Shown: positions 11,156-21,616 of the stretch, piece after piece
Layout: every line of letters begins with the position of its first letter
Numbering within the stretch: the stretch's first letter is position 1
DNA from: Blasia pusilla
Taxonomy: Eukaryota > Marchantiophyta > Marchantiopsida > Blasiales
Assembly (NCBI GenBank): GCA_050084515.1
Contig: CM114271.1
Coordinates: 47,988,001 to 48,052,000, forward strand
DNA length: 64,000 nucleotides
Reading direction: 5' to 3'
Notes under the pieces: model-generated
What the model was told of the DNA's origin: nothing
The model's input: only the letters and a program-made list of their open reading frames with translations
Databases searched by the model: none
Program-made: the position numbers and the translations under genes

Positions 11156-11700
11156 TGTCACGTCTGTTATAATAGATCGACGAGATATAGTAGAGTGCCT
11201 TCTCGAGTAGTGGAGGACATGCTCAAGAGGTCGAGGATGACTAGCTGAGGCCCCGGAAAACCTGAGAGAGCGGGTTTTCCCTTCGTTTCGGTTCATTTCG
11301 AGCCATATAGATAAACTTACTATTTTAGGCAAGTGCCCTTTTAAGTATCTAGTCGACATTTTATTTTTGGTACATGGCTCTTGACCTCCTACATCGGGTC
11401 AAGAGCCAAGGAGGTGACTTGGGAGCATAAGTTACCATGGAGAGAGCTTGGGAGAGGGGAGGGGTATACCTCAAGGAGAGAGAGCTTGAGAACTCATTCT
11501 CTCTTTGTTGAACCTGTTGGCACGAGGCGGCCAAGCTATGGTGCCTTGCCTTTTGAGTGTAATCCAAGCCTCTAATCAGGGTAGTAGGTTTGGTTTGACA
11601 TTGAGAGAGACATGTGAGAGTGCACACATGTGAGAACTATGGTGTTGTGAGAGAGATTTCACCGTATTTTACAAAGAGAGAATGAATGAGTGAGAGAGCT
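11156..11700 (-). mobile_element. inverted, partial LTR-like repeat, family A
   Basis: Read on the minus strand this matches the second half of the repeat at 8649-9355 (GGGTATACC..., CTCTTGACC..., the AAACCCGCTCTCTCAGG block, GTCATCCTCGACCT). Its end lies at the exact point where homology to hAT copy 2 stops, so this repeat is the first of the insertions splitting the transposase. The other end fades near 11700. Confidence 0.55.
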
Positions 11701-11996
11701 TCATGGGGGAGCTCGTTGGTTGCTCGATGTTTGGTGCAGGTTGGGGGACCGTGTTCCCCGCTTCATGGCTCATGGGAGTGCTTATCGAAGCAAGAGTCAT
11801 GCGAGTTTTCTGTTTTGCCTTTTTTTTTTACGAGAGAGTGGCACGTGGAAGCGCTGACCAATTTTTTTTATAGGAATTGAATATGGGGGTGGATTGCTCC
11901 ATGCCGGTGCTCTCGGGAGCACCATATACATTCTCACAGGTTTTACATTTTTTTGAGAGAAATAAGCGCGGAAGCGGTGCAAAATCTTGTGGAGGA
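11701..11996. other. unassigned flank between LTR-like repeat and Ty3 element
   Basis: About 300 bp with a T-run and A/G-rich stretches. No coding similarity or repeat partner within the window was recognised. Confidence 0.4.
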
Positions 11997-12364
11997 TGTC
12001 ATGACCATACGGATTATGTCGTAGAGTATAGTGTGGTAGTAGAGGCCATACCTTATGTAGGGCCGCTGTGTCTAGGTAGAGATGCGATTTCATACATAGG
12101 GTTGGGAGTTACTCAGTAAAGGGTGACTTTTCCAGTAGGGCCCGCTCTTAGGTTGGTGGATATAAGGTGGAGTGCACTCAAAGAACAGTTAGTTCTTTGA
12201 GTTGAGCGTGTTGCGTTGGGAGTTAGCCTTGGTAGTGAGTAGAGCTCTTGGCTATGGTGTTTCCCGCAAGCTTCGACCTAAATTCTCCCATCGTGGAGTG
12301 GGTTTGGCTCGATTGTATGTGATTCTATATGTGTTTTATGATAGTAGGTCTTTCACGAATTTCA
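11997..12364 (+). repeat. 5' LTR of the Ty3 element
   Basis: It begins TGTCATGACCATAC and is collinear with 21144-21511 without visible indels. It contains TATAAGG at 12161-12167, a likely promoter, followed 9 bp later by an 11-bp-arm palindrome (12176-12202). Strict homology to the 3' copy ends at 12364, but the real LTR may extend to about 12398, since a TTCA direct repeat suggests that the 3' copy lost some 34 bp. Confidence 0.85.
12176..12202. promoter_or_regulatory. LTR palindrome ACTCAAAGAAC/GTTCTTTGAGT
   Basis: Perfect 11-bp arms with a 5-bp loop lie just after the TATA-like box. The 3' LTR keeps both arms intact at 21323-21349 even though its loop changed (AGTTA to CGTTA). A third single arm, ACTCAAAGAAC, lies at 12364-12374. 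It could be a protein-binding dyad or an RNA hairpin near the transcript 5' end. Confidence 0.6.
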
Positions 12365-13907
12365 CTCAAAGAACTAACGTAGATCGATAGTAGCTTCAAT
12401 TGTGGATCAGTAGCATCTAGTTAGGGCTGATTGTGTACTCAGCCGTGGATGTTCGTGGCTTGTGGCCTATGTTGGAGTTGTGAATCTGGTGCGTGGTTGG
12501 TTGGGAAAGAAGCGCCTTGCTGAGAGCTTTCCAACGCGCTTTAGATCTCCGGATTTCGTCAAGGGAGTTGGAAGTTATCAAGGATTGAAGATTCTGGTTC
12601 GTGTTCGACGGTTTTATGATGTGGAGAGCTTGGAGTGCGGAAGCTCTGTTGAAGTTCATCCAGATCGGGTGAGAGGTTCTTGTTGTTACTTGTATTTTGA
12701 TCTCATGTGAAGCTATCTGCTTGAGTGTGTGGAGCGTTGCGGATTCCTACGTGCATGAAACTGGGCGGAAGCGCTGTCGGATTTGCGATTCTGGAGGTGT
12801 ATGGACAGCAACTTTGTCTGAATTTTAGCTCCGAGTACAGAGCTTGATTGTAGCTGATTTCATGTGGAGAGATATCTATGGTGGTCAATTGAATTCTGGT
12901 CGAAACAGATTCAATTTTGGTCAAGGATTTGTGAAGTAATTGCTATTCGAAATTTCGCTGACTAGCTCTTCGAGGCAACTCGAAGAGGCTTCGAGGCAAC
13001 TCGAAGAGGCTTCGAGGCAACTGATGGTAGCTCGGGGCGTGGGCGTGAGAGGCGGAGTAGGGAGCAAGGAGCAAGCAAGCAAGCTTTCTTGCTTGGGCGT
13101 GAGGCATTTTTAGCAGGATTTGTGATTTGAGTGTTGCATAACAGGTCACCCATCTTTGGGCTATTCTGCGTGGAAGACGCTTAATTGCTGAGTTCTTAAC
13201 TATGCCACTATACACACTGTTGTAGCTCATTTGGTGCTGTTCGGAGAGGTGTTAGGCACTTTATGCATTTCAAGTTTTTGGTTGATGGACCTCTAGCCCA
13301 TCGTGTGGTGTAGCCTCTCCATGCAGGTGATATTTTCAGGTGCTGCGAGTTCGATTAGCATGTCATCGACCCGCGGAGGAGTAGCTATTACGTTAGAATT
13401 GTGTGGTGGGTTTTCTGGATTCAGGGGATTCAGGGGAGCGCCACGTTTGGTGGATTGTGTTACCTTTATTTCTATTTGCGATAGGAGGATTGTGGTTGGA
13501 CTTCCTGTGTTTGGATCCCCTCCATCGTTGCTTCTTGCTTGCGCGCCCATTATTAGGGTTGACGCTAATTTCCAGAGTAGTGTTACTCCTGTGTGCTACT
13601 GGTAGTGAGGCTCGAGTGATGGCCAGTAGACCGTGGGAAGCTTCTTGTGGTGATGACAGGTTAGGTTGCCTACACCCATAGCTAGTAGAGCTAGAATAGT
13701 ACAGCGACATCGACGTCACTTTATTACTTAGTGGTGGTAATTTGGTGGTGGGGCGGCATCGGCGTTGGTCATCACGGAGCTGTCTGGTGGTCTGGTTGGG
13801 GACAGTGGTGGTTTCACACGGAGTGGATTTAGGTATCGGCACCTTTTCCACTTCCGACGGTTGATGAAGAGGAGGACGAGGGTGTTCCAAACACCTAGTC
13901 TTCTACG
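12365..13907 (+). other. Ty3 5' untranslated leader
   Basis: About 1.5 kb between the LTR and gag without a convincing coding frame. TGGATCAGTAGC at 12402-12413 resembles a decayed initiator-Met primer-binding site (typical TGGTATCAGAGC). A short tandem repeat of about 21 bp (TTCGAGGCAACTCGAAGAGG) occupies roughly 12968-13022. Confidence 0.5.
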
Positions 13908-15411
13908 TTGTTATCGAGTGTTGCAGCTTCATTGATTTGGGACATGGACGGGATATATGGGGCCATGAAGGGCCCACGACGATACTCGGGTGCAGTGGGC
14001 ACCATTGGGTTGGAGGACTTCATGCAGGAGTTTGATACGTGGTGTGATATGCAGATGTTGCGGAACGCCACGTTGTTTACACCCTTCTTGGCTTGGAAGG
14101 GGTTGTTTCAGAACTTGGAGGGACCACTCATGGATGATTACCATGAGTTTAGGAAGGACCATGTTGCTGAGATTGAGGCGTGGAGACAATATTGGTCTCC
14201 AGGCTATGTGTTTATCACCCATGGTGGTATAGGTAGTAGTGCTCCTACTATGCCAGCCAGCCCGACGTTGAGTGGTACGAGTATGAGCCGGAGTGGGGGT
14301 ACCAGTGGAGGTACCCATGGAGGTACCAGTGGGGGTACCAGTGGAGGTACCAGTGGGGGTACTAGTGGAGGTACTGGTGCCCCACCATCGTTTAGCCCGG
14401 TTGCAGAGTTCTTCAAGAGGTTGAAGAAGAACTATCAAGGAGTGAAGACAGAGAAGTTGAGGAGTCTTCAAGAATTTGAGCGAAAGACTGGTGAGAGTCT
14501 TTGTGAGGCATACACTCGTATATGACCCTTGATTTCAATTACCCAGGGTGTGACTGAGGCTCAGGCAGTCTTGTTTTGGTATGGGATCTTGGACAGAGAG
14601 TTGCGCCGCAGCGTACGTGATGCTACTCTTATGAGTGATGATTCACCCACATTGACCCATGTGTTTGCTCTATCTGAGAAGATTGAGCTTACCATGGTGA
14701 AGGAGAGAGTGGTGACATCGGCATTCAGTAGGGATACAACTACTACTTCTCGTGTTCATCAGCCCACCTCACAGTCTCGTAGTTGTGGTGGTGGTAGTAG
14801 TAGTGGGAGTCGTGGGGGGTACACACGACCTCAGTCAGGTCCTATAGGGACACTTGCGCAGAGACCATTGCCTTCATTTTTGCCCTGCCCCAAAGAAGGG
14901 ACGATCATGTTGGACATGTGGAGGTGATCATGTTAGGAAGTTTTGTCCCCAAGAGGATGGGAGACGGACTTTGGAGGATGGGCCTCAGTCGGCCCCAACT
15001 CAATGTGATCATTGCGGGAGACTAGGTCATCCTCGAGAGCGTTGCTTTGATCTTCATCCAGAGTTGAGATTAGGCCGCGGCCGTGGTGGAGTAGCTCCGA
15101 GAGGCCGAGGTGGTAGAGGTGGTAGGGGTGGTAGAGGTGGTAGAGGTGGACCAGTGGTTGGAAAGCCTACGGTGGCTACCCCTACCACTACGACAGAGGC
15201 AGGTATGGCTGCCATGATTGAGCACTTGGAGCAAAAGTTGGCTACTATGGCTGGTATCCAGCATAGATCAGGCTCGGGAGCAGGGGCTTCCACCTCATAT
15301 GGAGGGGATGATCTCTCTTATACGGCGAGTGCAGCACAAGTTGAGGCATCGGCTGCAGTTACGAGAGGAGCCACGTGGTGCTACTGTGGAGTTGGACCCA
15401 TAGAGGGGTGA
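13908..15411 (+). pseudogene. gag polyprotein (capsid and nucleocapsid)
   Basis: The first frame (13908-14525) starts at a codon read as Met and carries a capsid-like region (FDTWCDMQMLRNATLFTPFL, then AWKGLF), a low-complexity GGTS repeat from a 12-bp DNA tandem repeat near 14290-14370, and FKRLKKNYQGVKTEKLRSLQ. After a TGA it continues in the same frame to 14927, then shifts frame to 15411. The nucleocapsid holds two zinc knuckles, CWTCGGDHVRKFC (one residue short, next to the frameshift) and a canonical CDHCGRLGHPRERC, followed by an RGRGG-rich RNA-binding tail. The product would package element RNA. Confidence 0.8.
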
Positions 15412-15777
15412 GGTTGGGAGGCAGGCTAGGCTTCCCCAGTCATTCTTGTTGTTTGAGGTGCATAGGTCTCCATCCATGGTTCCTACGCAACCTATTGAGC
15501 CGACAGTGGGGACTGAGGCATCTACATCGCGTGTAGTAGACACGAATGCAACATCCAGTGCAGTATTGCGGATGGCAACTTCAGTGTTGGGATCCCCATT
15601 GTTTTCAGTGTTGCGGTGGAGCGACCCTCTATGTCAGGTGTAGCATTGAGTACTAGTGCTACTTGGCAGGCAGCAGCGGCGAAGATGGATGCATTACCAG
15701 CCCGGCCAGCCATTGATCGTGAGAGGCTTACACATGGTGTATGTATGTTGGACAACCGGAGTGGGATATTCCGATAG

Positions 15778-16110
15778 GTGAGTCCTACAAGACAGGTGTA
15801 TAGACCAGATAGATTCTTGTTAGACTCTGGTGCCCAACCTTTGATGTTGGGAAAGGCGGCATGTATTAGTTTGGGTATTCGGAGGTCAGAGCTTGAGCCT
15901 TGCCCATTTCAGATTCAAACATCACTTGGAGGAGCCAATGATAGGTTTCAAAAAATGACACGGGAGAAGTTTTCTGTACAATTGAGACCAGATCATGCGA
16001 CTAATAGCTCCCGGTTGGGAGTATCTGCGGTAGTCACATTAGCCGAGTCGTATGATGTACTAGTTGGAGGAGCAGTATTGTACCCGATGGGTTTTCAGAT
16101 GGATTACTAG
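15778..16110 (+). pseudogene. retropepsin-like aspartic protease
   Basis: FLLDSGAQPLMLG contains the DSGA catalytic motif expected for the gag-pol protease, followed by residues consistent with the flap and second half (AESYDVLVGGAVLYPMGF). The frame ends at a stop (16110), and the next frame opens with the methyltransferase region. Confidence 0.75.
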
Positions 16111-16158
16111 ACTGAGACAACATCTTATAGACCTGGTTGGCAGTCTGGGGATGGATGT

Positions 16159-17745
16159 ATGAGCCAAGTTCCTGTGAGATTTATTTATGGGGCTCGACCA
16201 GGAGGGTCTTCCCCAACAGTGTTGGCATCTGTGGCAGGTTTTAGTGGAGTAGTCACTTGGCCAGGAGACTTTTTGGAGGATAATGTTTCTGCTATGGATT
16301 CTCCTGTGCATGAGGAGGTAGAGGAGGTCCCTATTTTTGCAGCAGTGGCATCCTCATCGTTGGATGTGCCACTTTGGAGTTCAGGCGGTGCACTACGGCA
16401 GGAGGCTAATCGCCTAGTGCAGGAGGCTTGGTGTGAGGCTGTTATACCTCACGAGGAAGAGGAGGCCCCACGGCGGACTCCTACTTCTGGTCCAGTTGGG
16501 TTATCCCCTCTGGATACTACACCCATTGTATGGGAGTATCTGCCGGAGGGAATTTGTGTGTTAGATCTCTTTGGTGGGATTAGCACTGGTTTGGCCGAAG
16601 TGTTGCAGGCCGATATTCCTGTGCGGAGATACGTGTATGTGGAGCGAGATGAGACGGCCCAGAGAGTCTCATCCCGACATATTGGTCAGTTGATACGGAG
16701 ATATCATGAGTTATTTCCGCCATCAGCTATTCGTGGGTACCAGCCTGCTTTGCTGTCACACATTGCATTGTTGGGGGCACTGGACCTTGAGAGGGTTGGT
16801 CCTGTGGATTTGATGATTGCTGGATGGCCATATCAGGGTCATACAAGTGCTGGTCGTGATGAGGGATTACACGACCCTAGGTCTCGATTGTTTTGGGAGA
16901 TGTTACGGGTGTTACGACATCTTCAGGTTCATCAGGCACGTGCTCTAGCTTACATTCTAGAGAATGTTCCATTGTTGGGTGACACTCGGACCCGGATGAT
17001 GGCGAGTGTTCATAAGGTGGGGTCTTGGATTGGACTTGCGGTGTTGTTGGATGGAGCGCGAGTTGGCTCGCGTGCACATCGTCCATGCTTGTGGTGGACA
17101 AACTTGTTGCCTAGGGAGGTTCTACGTCGAGCATATGATGTAGTGCAGCGGGATCCTTGCCTTACAGTGGATAGTATCTTGGATATTGGGCGACTTTCTC
17201 ATGTGGTGAGGGTTATTGATTGGTCACCCATGGCAGTGGTGAACCGTGTGGGCCAGCCTAGGATGGCACTACCCACATTTGTGAGTTTTCCCTCGTCACA
17301 TGCATACAGGGAAGGTGGTCCCGGGCTTGTATGGGATTCTCATGTGCGATAGTTGGTGGAGCCTAAGGCTGATGAGAGAGAGCGTGCGATGGGATTTGCT
17401 ACTGGTGTGACAGCGGTTGCTTCCATTTCTGAGGCTTCACGACATCATGTGTTGGGTCAGGCCATGGACCTGAATTGTTTGACTTGGATTTTGATTCTTG
17501 GTATGGCCAAGCAGCGTCGACTTCGGACTATGTCTGTGGGTCTTCCACCCCTTGTAATGAGCTCGATGGCTACCAGGACGGTAGAGGCATCGGCTGGGGG
17601 CAAGGAGAGTAGTATTTTGCATCCTTGGAGTAAATGGGATGTAATGGTTGGGCATGTGGAGTTGGTTGCTCATGCTGGTGGAAGAGTTATTTTCTCAGAT
17701 GATGGTGTAGCTAAGGGTGTACCATCTTGTGAGGGGGTTGCGTAG
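16159..17745 (+). pseudogene. DNMT3/DRM-like cytosine-5 DNA methyltransferase domain in pol
   Basis: It would transfer methyl groups from SAM to cytosine in DNA. In a 397-codon frame I see motif I VLDLFGGISTGL (residues about 134-145), the acidic SAM-ribose site VERDE, motif IV as GWPYQGHTS with Tyr at residue 225 where the catalytic Cys of PCQ belongs, DPRSRLFWEMLRVL, motif VI LENV (268), and a motif VIII-like AHRPCLWWTNL that parallels AHRARYFWGNL of DNMT3. After a TAG at 17352 the frame continues with ERERAMGF and RHHVLGQAMDLNCLTWI (motif IX/X region). Motif order is I to X, not permuted as in plant DRM, so the fold is DNMT3-like. The changes Cys to Tyr (TGT to TAT) and Arg to Cys (CGC to TGC) are transitions, so this copy is presumably inactive. 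The domain lies between protease and RT. Confidence 0.85.
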
Positions 17746-17879
17746 CAGCCAATGGTATCGTCCTCTACCTCTAGTGTGCCAGTGGAGGAGACTTGGGAGC
17801 CATTACTTAGGCCCAAGCTTACGGGAGGTGTGAAACAACGCTTGACATAGTTCCTACGTGCTTATAGGAGTTGTTTTGC

Positions 17880-19190
17880 CTTTAGCATGAAGGAGTTGGG
17901 TGCTCTGGTTGGACCCGGTATACGGATTGATTCGGCTAGTGATACGCCAATTTCCGTCATCCCTATCGATATAGTGATATGGAGAGGGACCTGATTCAGA
18001 GTAGGACGTTGGACCTTTTGGAGGCTGGATTAGAGAAGTTGTCGCATGGAGAGTATGCACCAGCCACTCTCATGCCTCATAAAAAGGATATGCATGGCAA
18101 CTACACGGATAGGCGGATGTGTGGAGATTACCGTCCTATCAATCGACAAACCAAGGCCGATAGGTATGCCATGCCTACACCTGAGGAGATCTTTGATGTG
18201 GAGGGACAGGCAAAGATTTTCAGTATTTTTGGATCTTGGCAGATACCATCAATTGCCGATTCGGGAGAGTGACAAGGCCAAGACAGCATTTTGGGGTGTC
18301 AACTCTCATGGCAAGGATTGTTTATACCAGTGGAAATTCTTACTCTTTGGGTTGAAGAATGCACTTGCCGAGTTTCAGAGAGTGATGGACAGGATCCTAG
18401 CAAGGTTGGATTTTTTCGGTGTTACATTAATGATATCTTGGTGTTCAGTAACACGGTGGAGAAGCTTCAGATATATTTGCAGATGGTGTTTGAGCGGTTG
18501 AAAGCTCATGGTCTACGTTTGCATCCAGGAAAGTGTAAGTTCTTCCATGAGGATGTTGAGTACTTGGGTCATGTGATCTATCTAGGTGGTTTGGGAGTTC
18601 AGCAAGCAAAGGTGGAGGCTATTGCACTTATTCCGTGTCCGGTAGATGTGAGTAGAGTTCGAGCATTCATGGGATTGGCGAACTTCTGTCGGAGGTATGC
18701 GAAGGGATTTAGTGCTATGGCAAAGCCTTTGAACCAATTGCCGAAATCAGATCAAGAGTGGCATTGGGGAGATGATCAGGACAGAGCTTTTGTGGAGCTT
18801 AAGGCCCAGTTGGTGGCGGTGCCTATCTTGAGGAGACCTATCATAGGGCGCCCATTTCAGTTACACATTGATTGGAGTAGGTTGGGACTTGGAGCGGTGT
18901 TGACACAACATGATGATGAGCACATGGAGTTTCTGGTGGCCTATGCAAGTCGTTCGAATAATGCAGCGAAGTTGCGCTATAGTTCATATGAGGGAGAGTG
19001 CTTGGCAGTAGTGTGGGCTGTGGCACACTTTAGGTGTTACTTGTTTGGCACACAGTTTACCCTTGTTATCGATCACCAACCGCTCAAGTGGTTGATGGAG
19101 TCGACAAGCTTACAGGAAGCTTGCACGGTGGGCTCTTATCTTACAGAGTATGACTTCCGGTGGTACATAGACTGGAGTTGCCAACCTTGA
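17880..19190 (+). pseudogene. reverse transcriptase and RNase H
   Basis: Three overlapping frames together give the Ty3-type RT: HGEYAPATLMPHKKD, CGDYRPINRQTKADRYAMP, then after a shift YHQLPIRESDKAKTAFWG and WKFLLFGLKNALAEFQRVMD, then after another shift FFRCYINDILVFS. The YxDD active site reads YIND, so one catalytic Asp is Asn (a G-to-A transition). The connection (VEYLGHVI, FMGLANFCRRYAKGFS) and RNase H (FQLHIDWSRLGLGAVLTQHD, YSSYEGECLAVVWAVAHFR) follow. At least two frameshifts abolish function. Confidence 0.9.
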
Positions 19191-19329
19191 TCTTTGATGG
19201 GTTGAGTAGGAACCCATGTACTAGCCAAAAGGATACAATGGGGCTAGATGGCATGGCGAGGTTGATGAGGAGATGGTGCCAGGTTGGCATGCATCCGCCT
19301 TTTTATGTTGGTTAGGGGTGGACTCTAGT

Positions 19330-20720
19330 ATGGAGGACCACATGATATCTTACTCTAGTCAGAGGGTAGATGGCCAGCCTTCAGATCCTAAGGTTGGAGA
19401 TGGTGGTACGGATCAGCGTGATATTCATGATGATGCGTTGGTGTTGGAGTTCCTACGGACCAATAAGGTGCCAAGCATAGTGAGTGCCAAGGAGCGAGAC
19501 CGTGTTCTTCAACGTGCTAAGAGGTATCAAATGGAGGGAACACATATTCTCCGTGTGTGGGAGGATGGTAGAGTACGAGTAGTGCCGTATTTGGCTCAGA
19601 GAGAGCGCATTGTGCGAAATGCCCATGAGGAGTTGGGATATTTTGGTGTTAAGCATACGTATAGCTTACTCCTTGGTCAGTATTGGTGGCGTGGCATGCA
19701 TACTCAGGTGCAGCAGTTGGTGTCATGTTGTATGGTTTGTCACCGGGTGAGGGCATCATTCATTGTCCCTACACCAAAGTTACACCCCTTGCCTATTATG
19801 GGGTTGGGTTACTGTTGGAGTGTGGACTTTGCGGGACTGTTACCGTTGACTGTTCGACATCATCGATATGTGTTGGTGATGGTGGAGCACTTCTCCAAGT
19901 GGATTGAGTTGGTGGCATTACTTGACAAGGCAAGTGAGGGAACGGTGTATGCGTTTCTTGATAGAGTGCTTAGTCATTTTGGTGCACCAACTGAAGTGGT
20001 GATCGACCAGGATACAGAGTTTTAGGGTGAGTTTCAAGTTTTGTGTGAGAAGGCGTTGATTGATCATCGGACCACGTCTCGAGATCATCCAGAGGCGGAT
20101 GGTTTGGCTGAGCGTGTGGTTCAGATGGTGAAGAGGGCATTGCGCAAGTATGGCCTACAGAAGGGGCATCTTGGAGACTGGGATATTCAGTTGCCATGGT
20201 TAGCCATGGGGTATAGGTTCAGTCGCCAAGCATCCTTGGCTTCCTTCTCACCTTATTTTCTGTTATACGGCCGAGATCTAGACTTGTCTGCAGCAATTCG
20301 TCGGGAGTCTAATGAGGTGGTGAACCTTGATGATCCAGAGATGTGGATAAGAGTGTGTTCACAGCGGGTAGAGCTCTTCCGGAGAGTTATGCCAAAAGCC
20401 TTTGAGAATCTTGCCATTGCTCAACACAGGGATACGTTGCGGTATGCAACCATTCGGGGTGGAGGTTATCGACCATCGATTCGTAGGTTCCATGTGGGAG
20501 ACTTTTTCTATTTGCAGTTGATTGCACTGACAACGTTGGATGTGACGGCAGGCCGCACTATTTTACGAGTGCGCGAGATGTTAGCTTCTGGAGTTCTCAT
20601 GTTGGAGGGTCGTGATGGAGTTGTTTGGAAGGACCATGTGCGCAATTGTGCGCCATGTCATCTTCCAAATGTGGATGGTACTGTTGACCGAAGCTTAGCC
20701 ATGATACGTGCTAGCTTGAG
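19330..20720 (+). pseudogene. Ty3-type integrase
   Basis: It has an N-terminal HHCC zinc-binding region (HEELGYFGVKHTYSLLLGQY ... CCMVCH) and the catalytic core with Asp in WSVDFAG, Asp in VVIDQDTEF and Glu in HPEADGLAERVVQ. A TAG stop follows DQDTEF at about 20023, in place of the residue before GEFQ. Residues after the core (WIRVCSQRVELFRR, RRFHVGDFFYLQL) fit the DNA-binding C-terminal domain. The role was insertion of element cDNA; the frame is broken once. Confidence 0.88.
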
Positions 20721-20721
20721 G

Positions 20722-20856
20722 TGCATGTTGTGTGGGTCTGCTGGTAACGCAGCCCGTATGTTGGTGTGTGATCGGTGTTATAGGGGTTGGCACATGATGT
20801 GTTTGACTCCACGTATGGATGTTGTTCCTACTAGAAGGTGGGGTTGTCCTTGATGT
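20722..20856 (+). pseudogene. PHD zinc finger at integrase C-terminus
   Basis: CMLCGSAGNAARMLVCDRCY then RGWHMMCL and, after a short loop, RRWGCP give the C4HC3 spacing of a PHD finger: C-x2-C, C-x2-C, H-x2-C, W-x-C-P-x-C. The last Cys codon (TGT at 20854-20856) is separated from WGCP by a TGA, so the finger is truncated by one ligand in this copy. Chromoviruses carry a chromodomain in this position. PHD fingers bind histone H3 tails, so a targeting role is inferred. Confidence 0.8.
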
Positions 20857-21036
20857 ACTTAGGAGAGGTAAATGACTTGATCTTTGCATGATATGGATTA
20901 CAGATGTGCGACTAACGATGGGGCAACCTAGCACCCGGCCTTCTGATTCGTGCACCCAAGAAGGTGTATAGCATGTAGTAGATGTATAGGGCTACCTGGG
21001 AGTTAGAGGGACCTAACCGCCAATTATGGGGGCGAG
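20857..21036 (+). other. Ty3 3' untranslated region
   Basis: Non-coding DNA between the PHD stop and the first 104-bp repeat. No motif was recognised. Confidence 0.5.
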
Positions 21037-21140
21037 TTGTGGTACACTTGTGTTTGTGGATGCTCTCGTCTATGTTATGTATGTATGTGAGTTTGGTATG
21101 TCAGCGATGTATGTTGTATGACGATGTGGATTTGCACGAC
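21037..21140 (+). repeat. 104-bp repeat X, copy before the LTR
   Basis: TTGTGGTACACTTGTGTTTG to GATGTGGATTTGCACGAC. It is repeated at 21513-21616 with only a few differences, so the 3' LTR is sandwiched between the two copies. Confidence 0.9.
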
Positions 21141-21143
21141 AGC

Positions 21144-21511
21144 TGTCATGACCATACAGATTATGTCGTAGAGTATAGTGTGCTAGTAGAGACCATACCT
21201 TATGTAGGGCCGATGTGTCTAGGTAGAGATGCGATTTCATACATAGGGTTGGGAGTTACTCAATAAAGGGTGACTTTTCCAATAGGGCCCGCTCTTAGGT
21301 TGGAGGATATAAGGTGGAGTGCACTCAAAGAACCGTTAGTTCTTTGAGTTGAGCGTGTTGCGTTGGGAGTTAGCCTTGGTAGTGAGTAGAGCTCTTGGCT
21401 ATGGTGTTTCTCGCAAGCTTCGACCTAGATTCTCCCATCGTGGAGTGGGTTTGGCTCGATTGTATGTGATTCTATACGTGTTTTATGACAGTAGGTCTTT
21501 CACGGATTTCA
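21144..21511 (+). repeat. 3' LTR of the Ty3 element
   Basis: It matches 11997-12364 end to end with about a dozen substitutions. The TATA-like box and palindrome (21323-21349) are retained. The three bases before it (AGC) are not a polypurine tract, which is unusual for a genuine 3' LTR. Confidence 0.88.
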
Positions 21512-21512
21512 A

Positions 21513-21616
21513 TTGTGGTATTCTTGTGTTTGTGGATGCTCTCGTCTATGTTATGTATGTATATGAGTATGGTATGTCAGCGATGTATGTTGTATGACGA
21601 TGTGGATTCGTACGAC
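21513..21616 (+). repeat. 104-bp repeat X, copy after the LTR
   Basis: TTGTGGTATTCTTGTGTTTG to GATGTGGATTCGTACGAC, a near-identical copy of 21037-21140. It is followed directly by a purine tract, the order expected at the 3' end of an element internal region. Confidence 0.9.

Larger units (their letters stand above)
11997..21616 (+). mobile_element. Ty3/gypsy retrotransposon with methyltransferase and PHD finger
   Basis: Two LTR copies of 368 bp (11997-12364, 21144-21511) bracket a retroelement coding on the plus strand: gag with CCHC knuckles (13908-15411), aspartic protease (15778-16110), cytosine-5 methyltransferase (16159-17745), reverse transcriptase plus RNase H (17880-19190), integrase (19330-20720) and PHD finger (20722-20856). 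PR-RT-RH-INT order is that of Ty3/gypsy. By eye the LTRs differ at about a dozen positions (3-4%), so insertion is fairly recent relative to the hAT transposon it splits. Multiple stops and frameshifts make this copy non-autonomous. The right end is rearranged, because the LTR sits between two 104-bp repeats and no LTR follows the purine tract. Confidence 0.9.

Noticed and set aside
13929-14471. Minus-strand frames opposite gag with PPLVPPLV or TGTSTGT repeats
   Set aside because: Antisense shadows of the GGTS tandem repeat in gag.
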